A stretch of DNA of 64,000 nt, from the NCBI GenBank assembly GCA_963580455.1, contig OY756967.1, positions 1,448,501-1,512,500 on the forward strand, written 5' to 3'. Numbering within the stretch: position 1 is the stretch's first letter; every line of letters begins with the position of its first letter. Under the pieces are notes generated by a model that had not been told where the DNA came from, did not search any database, and saw only the letters and a program-made list of their open reading frames with translations. The DNA is from Euonymus europaeus. Its lineage: Eukaryota > Streptophyta > Magnoliopsida > Celastrales > Celastraceae. A program made the translations under genes and the position numbers. Positions 1 to 11,072 of this stretch are shown in pieces.

Positions 1-219
1 CACACTACTTTTCGAGCTCTACGATCCTGGCATTTCGGATTTTGATATCAGAGCTCGTGGCTAGTTGGTCTCGTTTCACCTAGTTAGCCGCGAAATGTGG
101 TTTCTTTACGTAAACGGTTTTATGAATATCCGTTGACACCGAGTTCTGAATTCGGTGATTTTTAGCTTGATTTCACACTACTTTTCGAGCTCTACAATCC
201 TGGAGTTTCGGATTTTGAT

Positions 220-323
220 TTCAGAACTCGTGGCTAGTTGGTCTCGTTTCTCCTAGTTAGCCGCAAAATGTGGTTTCTTTACGTAAACGGTTTTATGAAT
301 ATCCGTTGACTCCGAGTTCTGAA
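220..323. repeat. Intra-monomer inverted repeat, 11-bp arms, 82-bp spacer
   Basis: TTCAGAACTCG at 220-230 is the exact reverse complement of CGAGTTCTGAA at 313-323. In monomer coordinates the arms are 47-57 and 140-150. Most monomers keep both arms. They are broken in subfamilies with GAGCTCG in the left arm (1-11 kb), TTTAAAACTCG (about 14-24 kb), or CCTAGTTCTGAA on the right. A hairpin or cruciform over half the monomer is possible; function is unknown. Confidence 0.7.
278..287. other. ACGT-centred palindrome TTTACGTAAA, one per monomer
   Basis: A perfect 10-bp palindrome at monomer positions 105-114, shown here in monomer 2. It is kept in nearly all copies. The exceptions I saw are mostly single changes: TTTATGTAAA (monomers starting 520, 4153, 5364, 8997, and again near 47,336 and 49,931), TTTAGGTAAA (near 4,606 and 5,817) and TGTACGTAAA (near 20,520, 22,942 and 24,845). 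The core TTACGTAA matches the known target of several bZIP protein groups (PAR/NFIL3 type in animals, Yap type in yeast, ACGT-core sites in plants). Binding here is inference only. Confidence 0.6.
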
Positions 324-3300
324 TTCGGTGATTTTTAGCTTGATTACACACTACTTTTCGAGCTCTACAATCCTGGAGTTTCGGATTTTGATTTCAGAAC
401 TCGTGGCTAGTTGGTCTCGTTTCACCTAGTTAGCCGCGAAATGTGGTTTCTTTACGTAAACGGTTTTATGAATATCCGTTGACTCCAAGTTCTGAATTCG
501 GTGATTTTTAGCTTGATTTCACACTAATTTTCGAGCTCTACGATCCTGGGTTTTCGGATTTTGATTTCAGAACTCGTGGCTAGTTGGTCTCGTTTCACCT
601 AGTTAGCCGCGAAATGTGGTTTCTTTATGTAAACGGTTTTATGAATATTTGTTGACTCCGAGTTTTGAATTCGGTGATTTTTAGCTTGATTTCACACTAC
701 TTTTCGAGCTCTACGATCCTGGAATTTCGGATTTTGATTTCAGAGCTCCTGGCTAGTTGGTCTCGTTTCACCTAGTTAGCCGCGAAATGTGGTTTCTTTA
801 CGTAAACGGTTTTATGAATATCCGTTGACTCCGAGTTCTGAATTCGGTGATTTTTAGCTTGATTTCACACTAATTTTCGAGCTCTACGATCCTGGGTTTT
901 CGGATTTTGATTTCAGAACTCGTGGCTAGTTGGTCTCGTTTCACCTAGTTAGCCGCGAAATGTGGTTTCTTTACGTAAACGGTTTTATGAATATCTGTTC
1001 ACTCCGAGTTCTGAATTCGGTGATTTTTAGCTCGATTTCACACTAATTTTCGAGCTCTACGATCTTGGCGTTTCGGATTTTGATTTCAGAATTCGTGGCT
1101 AGTTGGTCTCGTTTCACCAAGTTTGCCGCGAAATGTGGTTTCTTTACGTAAACGGTTTTATGAATATCCGTTGACTCCGAGTTCTGAATTCGGTGATTTT
1201 TAGCTTGATTTCACACTACTTTTCGAGCTCTACGATCCTGGAATTTCGGATTTTGATTTCAGAACTCGTGGCTAGTAGGTCTCGTTTCACCTAGTTAGCC
1301 GCGAAATGTGGTTTCTTTACGTAAACGGTTTTATGAATATCCGTTGACTCCGAGTTCTGAATTCGGTGATTTTTAGCTTGATTTCACACTACTTTTCGAG
1401 CTCTACGATCCTGGCATTTTGGATTTTGATTTCAGAACTCGTGGCTAGTTGGTATCGTTTCACCTAGTTAGCCGCGAAATGTGGTTTATTTACGTAAACG
1501 GTTTTATGAATATCCTTTGACTCCAAGTTCTGAATTCGGTGATTTTTAGCTTGATTTCACACTAATTTTCGAGCTCTACGATCCTGGGTTTTCGGATTTT
1601 GATTTCACAACTCGTGGCTAGTTGGTCTCGTTTCACCTAGTTAGCCGCGAAATTTGGTTTCTTTACGTAAACGATTTTATGAATATCCGTTGACTCCGAG
1701 TTCTGAATTCGGTGATTTTTAGCTTGATTTCACACTACTTTTCGAGCTCTACGATCCTGGCATTTCGGATTTTGATTTCAGAGCTCGTGGCTAGTTGGTC
1801 TCGTTTCACCTATTTAGCCGCGAAATGTGGTTTCTTTACGTAAACGGTTTTATGAATATCCGGTGACTCCGAGTTCTGAATTCGGTGATTTTTAGCTTGA
1901 TTTCACACTACTTTTCGAGCTCTACGATCCTGGAGTTTCGGATTTTGATTTCAGAACTCGTGGCTAGTTGGTCTCGTTTCACCTATTTAGCCGCAAATTG
2001 CGGTTTCTTTACGTAAACGGTTTTAGGAATATCCGTTGACTCCGCGTTCTGAATTCGGTGATTTTTTGCTTGATTACACACTACTTTTTGAGCTCTACAA
2101 TCCTGGCGTTTCGGATTTTGATTTCAGAACTCGTGGCTAGTTGGTCTCGTTTCACCTAGTTAGCCGTGAAATGTGGTTTCTTTACGTAAACGGTTTTATG
2201 AATATCCGTTGACTCCGAGTTCTGAATTCGGTGATTTTTAGCTTCATTTCACACTACTTTTCGAGCTCTACGATCCTGGTTTTTCGGATTTTGATTTCAT
2301 AACTCGTGGCTAGTTGGTCTCGTTTCACCTAGTTAGCCGCGAAATGTGGTTTCTTTACGTAAACGGTTTTATGAATATCCGTTGACTCGGAGTTCTGAAT
2401 TCGGTGATTTTTAGCTTGATTACACACTACTTTTCAAGCTCTACGATCCTGGGTTTTCGGATTTTGATTTCAGAACTCGTGGCTAGTTGGTCTCGTTTCA
2501 CCTAGTTAGCCGCGAAATGTGGTTTCTTTACGTAAACGGTTTTATGAATATCTGTTCACTCCGAGTTCTGAATTCGGTGATTTTTAGCTCGATTTCACAC
2601 TAATTTTCGAGCTCTACGATCCTGGCGTTTCGGATTTTGATTTCAGAACTCGTGGCTAGTTGGCCTCGTTTCACCTAGTTTGCCGCGAAATGTGGTTTGT
2701 TTACGTAAACGGTTTTATGAATATCCGTTGACTCCGAGTTCTGAATTCGGTGATTTTTAGCTTGATTTCACACTAGTTTTCGAGCTCTACGATCCTGGGT
2801 TTTCGGATTTTGATTTCAGAACTCGTGGCTAGTTGGTCTCGTTTCACCTAGTTAGCCGCGAAATGTGGTTTCTTTACGTAAACAGTTTTATGAATATCTA
2901 TTCACTCCGAGTTCTGAATTCGGTGATTTTTAGCTCGATTTCACACTAATTTTCGAGCTCTACGATCCTGGTGTTTCGGATTTTGATTTCATAACTCGTG
3001 GCTAGTTGGTCTCGTTTCACCTAGTTAGCCGCAAAATGTGGTTTCTTTACGTAAACGGTTTTATGAATATCCGTTGACTCCGAGTTCTGAATTCGGTGAT
3101 TTTTAGCTTGATTTCACACTACTTTTCGAGCTCTACGATCCTGGCATTTTGGATTTTGATTTCAGAGCTCGTGGCTAGTTGGTCTCGTTTCACCTAGTTA
3201 GCCGCGAAATGTGGTTTCTTTACGTAAACGGTTTTATGAATATCCATTGACTCCGAGTTCTGAATTCGGTGATTTTTAGCTTGATTTCACACTAATTTTC

Positions 3301-3633
3301 GAGCTCTACGATCCTGGGTTTTCGGATTTTGATTTCAGAACTCGTGGCTAGTTGGTCTCGTTTCACCTAGTTAGCCGCGAAATGTGGTTTCTTTACGTAA
3401 ACAGTTTTATGAATATCTATTCACTCCGAGTTCTGAATTCGGTGATTTTTAGCTCGATTTCACACTAATTTTCGAGCTCTACGATCCTGGCGTTTCGGAT
3501 TTTGATTTCAGAACTCGTGGCTAGTTGGTCTCGTTTCACCTAGTTAGCCGCGAAATGTGGTTTCTTTACGTAAACGGTTTTATGAATATCCGTTGACTCC
3601 GAGTTCTGAATTCGGTGATTTTTAGCTTGATTT

Positions 3634-5017
3634 CACACTACTTTTCGAGCTCTACGATCCTGGCATTTCGGATTTTGATATCAGAGCTCGTGGCTAGTTG
3701 GTCTCGTTTCACCTAGTTAGCCGCGAAATGTGGTTTCTTTACGTAAACGGTTTTATGAATATCCGTTGACTCCGAGTTCTGAATTCGGTGATTTTTAGCT
3801 TGATTTCACACTACTTTTCGAGCTCTACAATCCTGGAGTTTCGGATTTTGATTTCAGAACTCGTGGCTAGTTGGTCTCGTTTCTCCTAGTTAGCCGCGAA
3901 ATGTGGTTTCTTTACGTAAACGGTTTTATGAATATCCGTTGACTCCGAGTTCTGAATTCGGTGATTTTTAGCTTGATTACACACTACTTTTCGAGCTCTA
4001 CAATCCTGGAGTTTCGGATTTTGATTTCAGAACTCGTGGCTAGTTGGTCTCGTTTCACCTAGTTAGCCGCGAAATGTGGTTTCTTTACGTAAACGGTTTT
4101 ATGAATATCCGTTGACTCCAAGTTCTGAATTCGGTGATTTTTAGCTTGATTTCACACTAATTTTCGAGCTCTACGATCCTGGGTTTTCGGATTTTGATTT
4201 CAGAACTCGTGGCTAGTTGGTCTCGTTTCACCTAGTTAGCCGCGAAATGTGGTTTCTTTATGTAAACGGTTTTATGAATATTTGTTGACTCCGAGTTTTG
4301 AATTCGGTGATTTTTAGCTTGATTTCACACTACTTTTCGAGCTCTACGATCCTGGAATTTCGGATTTTGATTTCAGAGCTCCTGGCTAGTTGGTCTCGTT
4401 TCACCTAGTTAGCCGCGAAATGTGGTTTCTTTACGTAAACGGTTTTATGAATATCCGTTGACTCCGAGTTCTGAATTCGGTGATTTTTAGCTTGATTTCA
4501 CACTAATTTTCGAGCTCTACGATCCTGGGTTTTCGGATTTTGATTTCAGAACTCGTGGCTAGTTGGTCTCGTTTCACCTAGTTAGCCGCGAAATGTGGTT
4601 TCTTTAGGTAAACGGTTTTATGAATATCTGTTCACTCCGAGTTCTGAATTCGGTGATTTTTAGCTCGATTTCACACTAATTTTCGAGCTCTACGATCTTG
4701 GCTTTTCGGATTTTGATTTCAGAACTCGTGGCTAGTTGGTCTCGTTTCACCAAGTTTGCCGCGAAATGTGGTTTCTTTACGTAAACGGTTTTATGAATAT
4801 CCGTTGACTCCGAGTTCTGAATTCGGTGATTTTTAGCTTGATTTCACACTACTTTTCGAGCTCTACGATCCTGGAATTTCGGATTTTGATTTCAGAACTC
4901 GTGGATAGTAGGTCTCGTTTCACCTAGTTAGCCGCGAAATGTGGTTTCTTTACGTAAACGGTTTTATGAATATCCATTGACTCCGAGTTCTGAATTCGGT
5001 GATTTTTAGCTTGATTT
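3634..5017 (+). repeat. Higher-order copy A2 (8 monomers)
   Basis: Second copy of the eight-monomer series seen at 1-1,384, 3,633 bp downstream. Private differences include TTTAGGTAAA near 4,606, GGCTTTTCGG in the CACCAAG monomer and GGATAGTAGG in the last monomer. The next monomer (5,018, with CACAACTCG and AATTTGG) corresponds to the one at 1,558, so the monomer equivalent to 1,385 was lost here or gained there. Confidence 0.85.
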
Positions 5018-6574
5018 CACACTAATTTTCGAGCTCTACGATCCTGGGTTTTCGGATTTTGATTTCACAACTCGTGGCTAGTTGGTCTCGTTTCACCTAG
5101 TTAGCCGCGAAATTTGGTTTCTTTACGTAAACGGTTTTATGAATATCCGTTGACTCCGAGTTCTGAATTCGGTGATTTTTAGCTTGATTTCACACTACTT
5201 TTCGAGCTCTACGATCCTGGCATTTCGGATTTTGATTTCAGAGCTCGTGGCTAGTTGGTCTCGTTTCACCTAGTTAGCCGCGAAATGTGGTTTCTTTACG
5301 TAAACGGTTTTATGAATATCCGTTGACTCCAAGTTCTGAATTCGGTGATTTTTAGCTTGATTTCACACTAATTTTCGAGCTCTACGATCCTGGGTTTTCG
5401 GATTTTGATTTCAGAACTCGTGGCTAGTTGGTCTCGTTTCACCTAGTTAGCCGCGAAATGTGGTTTCTTTATGTAAACGGTTTTATGAATATTTGTTGAC
5501 TCCGAGTTTTGAATTCGGTGATTTTTAGCTTGATTTCACACTACTTTTCGAGCTCTACGATCCTGGAATTTCGGATTTTGATTTCAGAGCTCCTGGCTAG
5601 TTGGTCTCGTTTCACCTAGTTAGCCGCGAAATGTGGTTTCTTTACGTAAACGGTTTTATGAATATCCGTTGACTCCGAGTTCTGAATTCGGTGATTTTTA
5701 GCTTGATTTCACACTAATTTTCGAGCTCTACGATCCTGGGTTTTCGGATTTTGATTTCAGAACTCGTGGCTAGTTGGTCTCGTTTCACCTAGTTAGCCGC
5801 GAAATGTGGTTTCTTTAGGTAAACGGTTTTATGAATATCTGTTCACTCCGAGTTCTGAATTCGGTGATTTTTAGCTCGATTTCACACTAATTTTCGAGCT
5901 CTACGATCTTGGCTTTTCGGATTTTGATTTCAGAACTCGTGGCTAGTTGGTCTCGTTTCACCAAGTTTGCCGAGAAATGTGGTTTCTTTACGTAAACGGT
6001 TTTATGAATATCCGTTGACTCCGAGTTCTGAATTCGGTGATTTTTAGCTTGATTTCACACTACTTTTCGAGCTCTACGATCCTGGAATTTCGGATTTTGA
6101 TTTCAGAACTCGTGGATAGTAGGTCTCGTTTCACCTAGTTAGCCGCGAAATGTGGTTTCTTTACGTAAACGGTTTTATGAATATCCATTGACTCCGAGTT
6201 CTGAATTCGGTGATTTTTAGCTTGATTTCACACTAATTTTCGAGCTCTACGATCCTGGGTTTTCGGATTTTGATTTCACAACTCGTGGCTAGTTGGTCTC
6301 GTTTCACCTAGTTAGCCGCGAAATTTGGTTTCTTTACGTAAACGGTTTTATGAATATCCGTTGACTCTGAGTTCTGAATTCGGTGATTTTTAGCTTGATT
6401 TCACACTACTTTTCGAGCTCTACGATCCTGGCATTTCGGATTTTGATTTCAGAGCTCGTGGCTAGTTGGTCTCGTTTCACCTATTTAGCCGCGAAATGTG
6501 GTTTCTTTACGTAAACGGTTTTATGAATATCCGGTGACTCCGAGTTCTGAATTCGGTGATTTTTAGCTTGATTT
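4153..6574 (+). repeat. 7-monomer (1,211-bp) tandem duplication
   Basis: Monomers at 4,153-5,363 are repeated at 5,364-6,574. The TTTATGT site moves from 4,251 to 5,462 and the private TTTAGGTAAA site from 4,601 to 5,812, both exactly 1,211 bp. Because the second copy carries the private TTTAGGTAAA change, this duplication is younger than the 3,633-bp one. The last monomer differs in that the right copy has CCTATTTAG and CCGGTGAC, as in monomer 11. Confidence 0.85.
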
Positions 6575-9419
6575 CACACTACTTTTCGAGCTCTACGATC
6601 CTGGAGTTTCGGATTTTGATTTCAGAACTCGTGGCTAGTTGGTCTCGTTTCACCTATTTAGCCGCAAAATGCGGTTTCTTTACGTAAACGGTTTTAGGAA
6701 TATCCGTTGACTCCGCGTTCTGAATTCGGTGATTTTTTGCTTGATTACACACTACTTTTTGAGCTCTACAATCCTGGTTTTTCGGATTTTGATTTCAGAA
6801 CTCGTGGCTAGTTGGTCTCGTTTCACCTAGTTAGCCGCGAAATGTGGTTTCTTTACGTAAACGGTTTTATGAATATCCGTTGTCTCCGAGTTCTGAATTC
6901 GGTGATTTTTAGCTTGATTTCACACTACTTTTCGAGCTCTACAATCCTGGCGTTTCGGATTTTGATTTCAGAACTCGTGGCTAGTAGGTCTCGTTTCTCC
7001 CAGTTAGCCGCGAAATGTGGTTTCTTTACGTAAACGGTTTTATGAATATCCGCTGACTCCGAGTTCTGAATTCGGTGATTTTTAGCTTGATTACACACTA
7101 CTTTTCGAGCTCTACAATCCTGGTGTTTTGGATTTTGATTTCAGAACTCGTGGCTAGTTGGTCTCGTTTCACCTATTTACCCGCAAAATGCGGTTTCTTT
7201 ACGTAAACGGTTTTAGGAATATCCGTTGACTCCGAGTTCTGAATTCGGTGATTTTTAGCTTGATTACACACTACTTTTCGAGCTCTACGATCCTGGCCTT
7301 TCGGATTTTGATTTCAGAACTCGTGGCTAGTAGGTCTCATTTCACCTAGTTAGCCGCGAAATGTGGTTTCTTTACGTAAACGGTTTTATGAATATCCGGT
7401 GACTCCGAATTCTGAATTCGGTGATTTTTATCTTGATTACACACTAATTTTCGAGCTCTACGATCCTGGCGTTTTGGATTTTGATTTCAGAACTCGTGGC
7501 TAGTTGGTCTCGTTTCACCTAGTTAGCCGTGAAATGTGGTTTCTTTACGTAAACGGTTTTATGAATATCCGGTGACTCCGAGTTCTGAATTCGGTGATTT
7601 TTAGCTTGATTTCACACTACTTTTCGAGCTCTACGATCCTGGAGTTTCGGATTTTGATTTCAGAACTCGTGGCTAGTTGGTCTCGTTTCACCTATTTAGC
7701 CGCAAAATGCGGTTTCTTTACGTAAACGGTTTTAGGAATATCCGTTGACTCCGCGTTCTGAATTCGGTGATTTTTTGCTTGATTACACACTACTTTTTGA
7801 GCTCTACAATCCTGGCGTTTCGGATTTTGATTTCAGAACTCGTGGCTAGTTGGTCTCGTTTCACCTAGTGAGCCGTGAAATGTGGTTTCTTTACGTAAAC
7901 GGTTTTATGAATATCCGTTGACTCCGAGTTCTGAATTCGGTGATTTTTAGCTTGATTACACACTAATTTTCGAGCTCTAAGATCCTGGCGTTTCGGATTT
8001 TGATTTCAGAGCTCGTGGCTAGTTGGTCTCGTTTCACCTAGTTAGCCGCGAAATGTGGTTTCTTTACGTAAACGGTTTTATGAATATCCATTGACTCCGA
8101 GTTCTGAATTCGGTGATTTTTAGCTTGATTTCACACTAATTTTCGAGCTCTACGATCCTGGGTTTTCGGATTTTGATTTCAGAACTCGTGGCTAGTTGGT
8201 CTCGTTTCATCTAGTTAGCCGCGAAATGTGGTTTCTTTACGTAAACAGTTTTATGAATATCTATTCACTCCGAGTTCTGAATTCGGTGATTTTTAGCTCG
8301 ATTTCACACTAATTTTCGAGCTCTACGATCCTGGCGTTTCGGATTTTGATTTCAGAACTCGTAGCTAGTTGGTCTCGTTTCACCTAGTTAGCCGCGAAAT
8401 GTGGTTTCTTTACGTAAACGGTTTTATGAATATCCGTGGACTCCGAGTTCTGAATTCGGTGATTTTTAGCTTGATTTCACACTACTTTTCGAGCTCTACG
8501 ATCCTGGCATTTCGGATTTTGATTTCAGAGCTCGTGGCTAGTTGGTCTCGTTTCACCTAGTTAGCCGCGAAATGTGGTTTCTTTACGTAAACGGTTTTAT
8601 GAATATCCGTTGACTCCGAGTTCTGAATTCGGTGATTTTTAGCTTGATTTTACACTACTTTTCGAGCTCTACAATCCTGGGTTTTCGGATTTTGATTTCA
8701 GAACTCGTGGCTAGTAGGTCTCGTTTCTCCTAGTTAGCCGCGAAATGTGGTTTCTTTACGTAAACGGTTTTATGAATATCCGTTGACTCCGAGTTCTGAA
8801 TTCGGTGATTTTTAGCTTGATTGCACACTACTTTTCGAGCTCTACAATCCTGGAGTTTCGGATTATGATTTCAGAACTCGTGGCTAGTTGGTCTCGTTTC
8901 ACCTAGTTAGCCGCGAAATGTGGTTTCTTTACGTAAACGGTTTTATGAATATCCGTTGACTCCAAGTTCTGAATTCGGTGATTTTTAGCTTGATTTCACA
9001 CTAATTTTCGAGCTCTACGATCCTGGGTTTTCGGATTTTGATTTCAGAACTCGTGGCTAGTTGGTCTCGTTTCACCTAGTTAGCCGCGAAATGTGGTTTC
9101 TTTATGTAAACGGTTTTATGAATATTTGTTGACTCCGAGTTTTGAATTCGGTGATTTTTAGCTTGATTTCACACTACTTTTCGAGCTCTACGATCCTGGA
9201 ATTTCGGATTTTGATTTCAGAGCTCCTGGCTAGTTGGTCTCGTTTCACCTAGTTAGCCGCGAAATGTGGTTTCTTTACGTAAACGGTTTTATGAATATCC
9301 GTTGACTCCGAGTTCTGAATTCGGTGATTTTTAGCTCGATTTCACCCTAATTTTCGAGCTCTACGATCTTGGCGTTTCGGATTTTGATTTCAGAACTCGT
9401 GGCTAGTTGGTCTCGTTTC

Positions 9420-11072
9420 ACCAAGTTTGCCGCGAAATGTGGTTTCTTTACGTAAACGGTTTTATGAATATCCGTTGACTCCGAGTTCTGAATTCGGTGA
9501 TTTTTAGCTTGATTTCACACTACTTTTCGAGCTCTACGATCCTGGAATTTCGGATTTTGATTTCAGAACTCGTGGCTAGTAGGTCTCGTTTCACCTAGTT
9601 AGCCGCGAAATGTGGTTTCTTTACGTAAACGGTTTTATGAATATCCGTTGACTCCGAGTTCTGAATTCGGTGATTTTTAGCTTGATTTCACACTACTTTT
9701 CGAGCTCTACGATCCTGGCGTTTTGGATTTTGATTTCATAACTCGTGACTAGTTGGTATCGTTTGACCTAGTTAGCCGCGAAATGTGGTTTATTTACGTA
9801 AACGGTTTTATGAATATCCTTTGACTCCAAGTTCTGAATTCGGTGATTTTTAGCTTGATTTCACACTAATTTTCGAGCTCTACGATCCTGGGTTTTCGGA
9901 TTTTGATTTCACAACTCGTGGCTAGTTGGTCTAGTTTCACCTAGTTAGCCGCGAAATTTGGTTTCTTTACGTAAACGGTTTTATGAATATCCGTTGACTC
10001 CGAGTTCTGAATTCGGTGATTTTTAGCTTGATTTCACACTACTTTTCGAGCTCAACGATCCTGGCATTTTGGATTTTGATATCAGAGCTCGTGGCTAGTT
10101 GGTCTCGTTTCACCTATTTAGCCGCGAAATGTGGTTTCTTTACGTAAACGGTTTTATGAATATCCGGTGACTCCGAGTTCTGAATTCGGTGATTTTTAGC
10201 TTGATTTCACACTACTTTTCGAGCTCTACGATCCTGGAGTTTCGGATTTTGATTTCAGAACTCGTGGCTAGTTGGTCTCGTTTCACCAAGTTTGCCGCGA
10301 AATGTGGTTTCTTTACGTAAACAGTTTTATGAATATCCGTTGACTCCGAGTTCTGAATTCGGTGATTTTTAGCTTGATTTCACACTACTTTTCGAGCTCT
10401 ACGATCCTGGAATTTCGGATTTTGATTTCAGAACTCGTGGCTAGTAGGTCTCGTTTCACCTAGTTAGCCGCGAAATGTGGTTTCTTTACGTAAACGGTTT
10501 TATGAATATCCGTTGACTCCGAGTTCTGAATTCGGTGATTTTTAGCTTGATTTCACACTAGTTTTCGAGCTCTACGATCCTGGCGTTTTGGATTTTGATT
10601 TCAGAACTCGTGGCTAGTTGGTATCGTTTCACCTAGTTAGCCGCGAAATGTGGTTTATTTACGTAAACGGTTTTATGAATATCCTTTGACTCCAAGTTCT
10701 GAATTCGGTGATTTTTAGCTTGATTTCACACTAATTTTCGAGCTCTACGATCCTGGGTTTTCGGATTTTGATTTCACAACTCGTGGCTAGTTGGTCTAGT
10801 TTCACCTAGTTAGCCGCGAAATTTGGTTTCTTTACGTAAACGGTTTTATGAATATCCGTTGACTCCGAGTTCTGAATTCGGTGATTTTTAGCTTGATTTC
10901 ACACTACTTTTCGAGCTCAACGATCCTGGCATTTCGGATTTTGATTTCAGAGCTCGTGGCTAGTTGGTCTCGTTTCACCTATTTAGCCGCAAAATGCGGT
11001 TTCTTTACGTAAACGGTTTTAGGAATATCCGTTGACTCCGCGTTCTGAATTCGGTGATTTTTTGCTTGATTA
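9420..11072 (+). repeat. 5-monomer (865-bp) duplication with chimeric junction monomers
   Basis: The CTCAACGATCC marker occurs at 10,051 and 10,916, 865 bp (5 x 173) apart; the TATTTACG and CACAACTCG/AATTTGG monomers repeat at the same lag. The monomer at 10,208 begins as the GGAGTTTCGG type and ends as the CACCAAGTTTGCC type, so the join lies between about 10,245 and 10,287. The monomer at 10,900 begins with GAGCTCG and ends with GCAAAATGCGG and CCGCGTTCTG, a second join near 10,965-10,990. Both fit unequal exchange inside a monomer. Confidence 0.75.

Larger units (their letters stand above)
174..346 (+). repeat. Example of one complete 173-bp monomer
   Basis: Second copy of the array, given as a reference for within-monomer coordinates. 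It holds GAGCTC, the variant ACAATCC (the commoner alternative is ACGATCC), GGAGTTTCGG, TTCAGAACTCG at 220-230, the ACGT-centred palindrome at 278-287, and CGAGTTCTGAA at 313-323, followed by GAATTCGG and the T5 run before AGCTTGATT. Frequent variable points elsewhere are ACTACTTTT or ACTAATTTT, GGCG/GGCA/GGAG/GGCC before TTTCGG, CTAGTTGG or CTAGTAGG, CCTAGTTAG or CCTATTTAG, TTTTATGAA or TTTTAGGAA, and GATTTCACAC or GATTACACAC. Confidence 0.95.
1..1384 (+). repeat. Higher-order copy A1 (8 monomers), matches 3,634-5,017
   Basis: Monomers 1-8 match monomers 22-29 one for one at a lag of 3,633 bp (21 x 173). Diagnostic bases shared in order are: GATATCAGAGCTCG; CAATCCTGGAG with TTCTCCTAG; GACTCCAAG; TTTATGT with ATATTTG; GAGCTCCTGG; TGTTCACTCC with CTCGATTT; GATCTTGG with CACCAAGTTTGCC; and GGAATTTCGG with GTAGG. 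The match stops at monomer 9 (1,385), which is missing from the second copy. Confidence 0.85.
1..11072 (+). repeat. Left domain with roughly 21-monomer higher-order repeat
   Basis: Sixty-four monomers sharing variants that I did not see further right: a second GAGCTC in the middle of the monomer (CAGAGCTCGTGG), ACTAATTTT combined with GGGTTTTCGGATTTTG, CACCAAGTTTGCC, and CTATTCAC or CTGTTCAC in place of CCGTTGAC. The TTTATGT marker monomer recurs at 520, 4153, 5364 and 8997, spacings of 21, 7 and 28 monomers. The basic unit is about 21 monomers (3,633 bp), later altered by a 7-mer duplication, a 5-mer duplication and single-monomer losses. Confidence 0.8.

Noticed and set aside
1..173. CENP-B box in the monomer
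   Set aside because: I checked the minimal pattern NTTCGNNNNANNCGGGN against each TTCG on both strands of the consensus and found no match; CGGG is absent from the usual monomer.
6812..7033. Open reading frame of 73 codons, with a similar 63-codon frame at 8,369-8,560
   Set aside because: It reads straight through satellite monomers. Because 173 is not a multiple of three, the frame changes at each monomer, and the frame stays open only where point changes remove the usual stop. There is no ribosome-site, promoter or codon-bias evidence.
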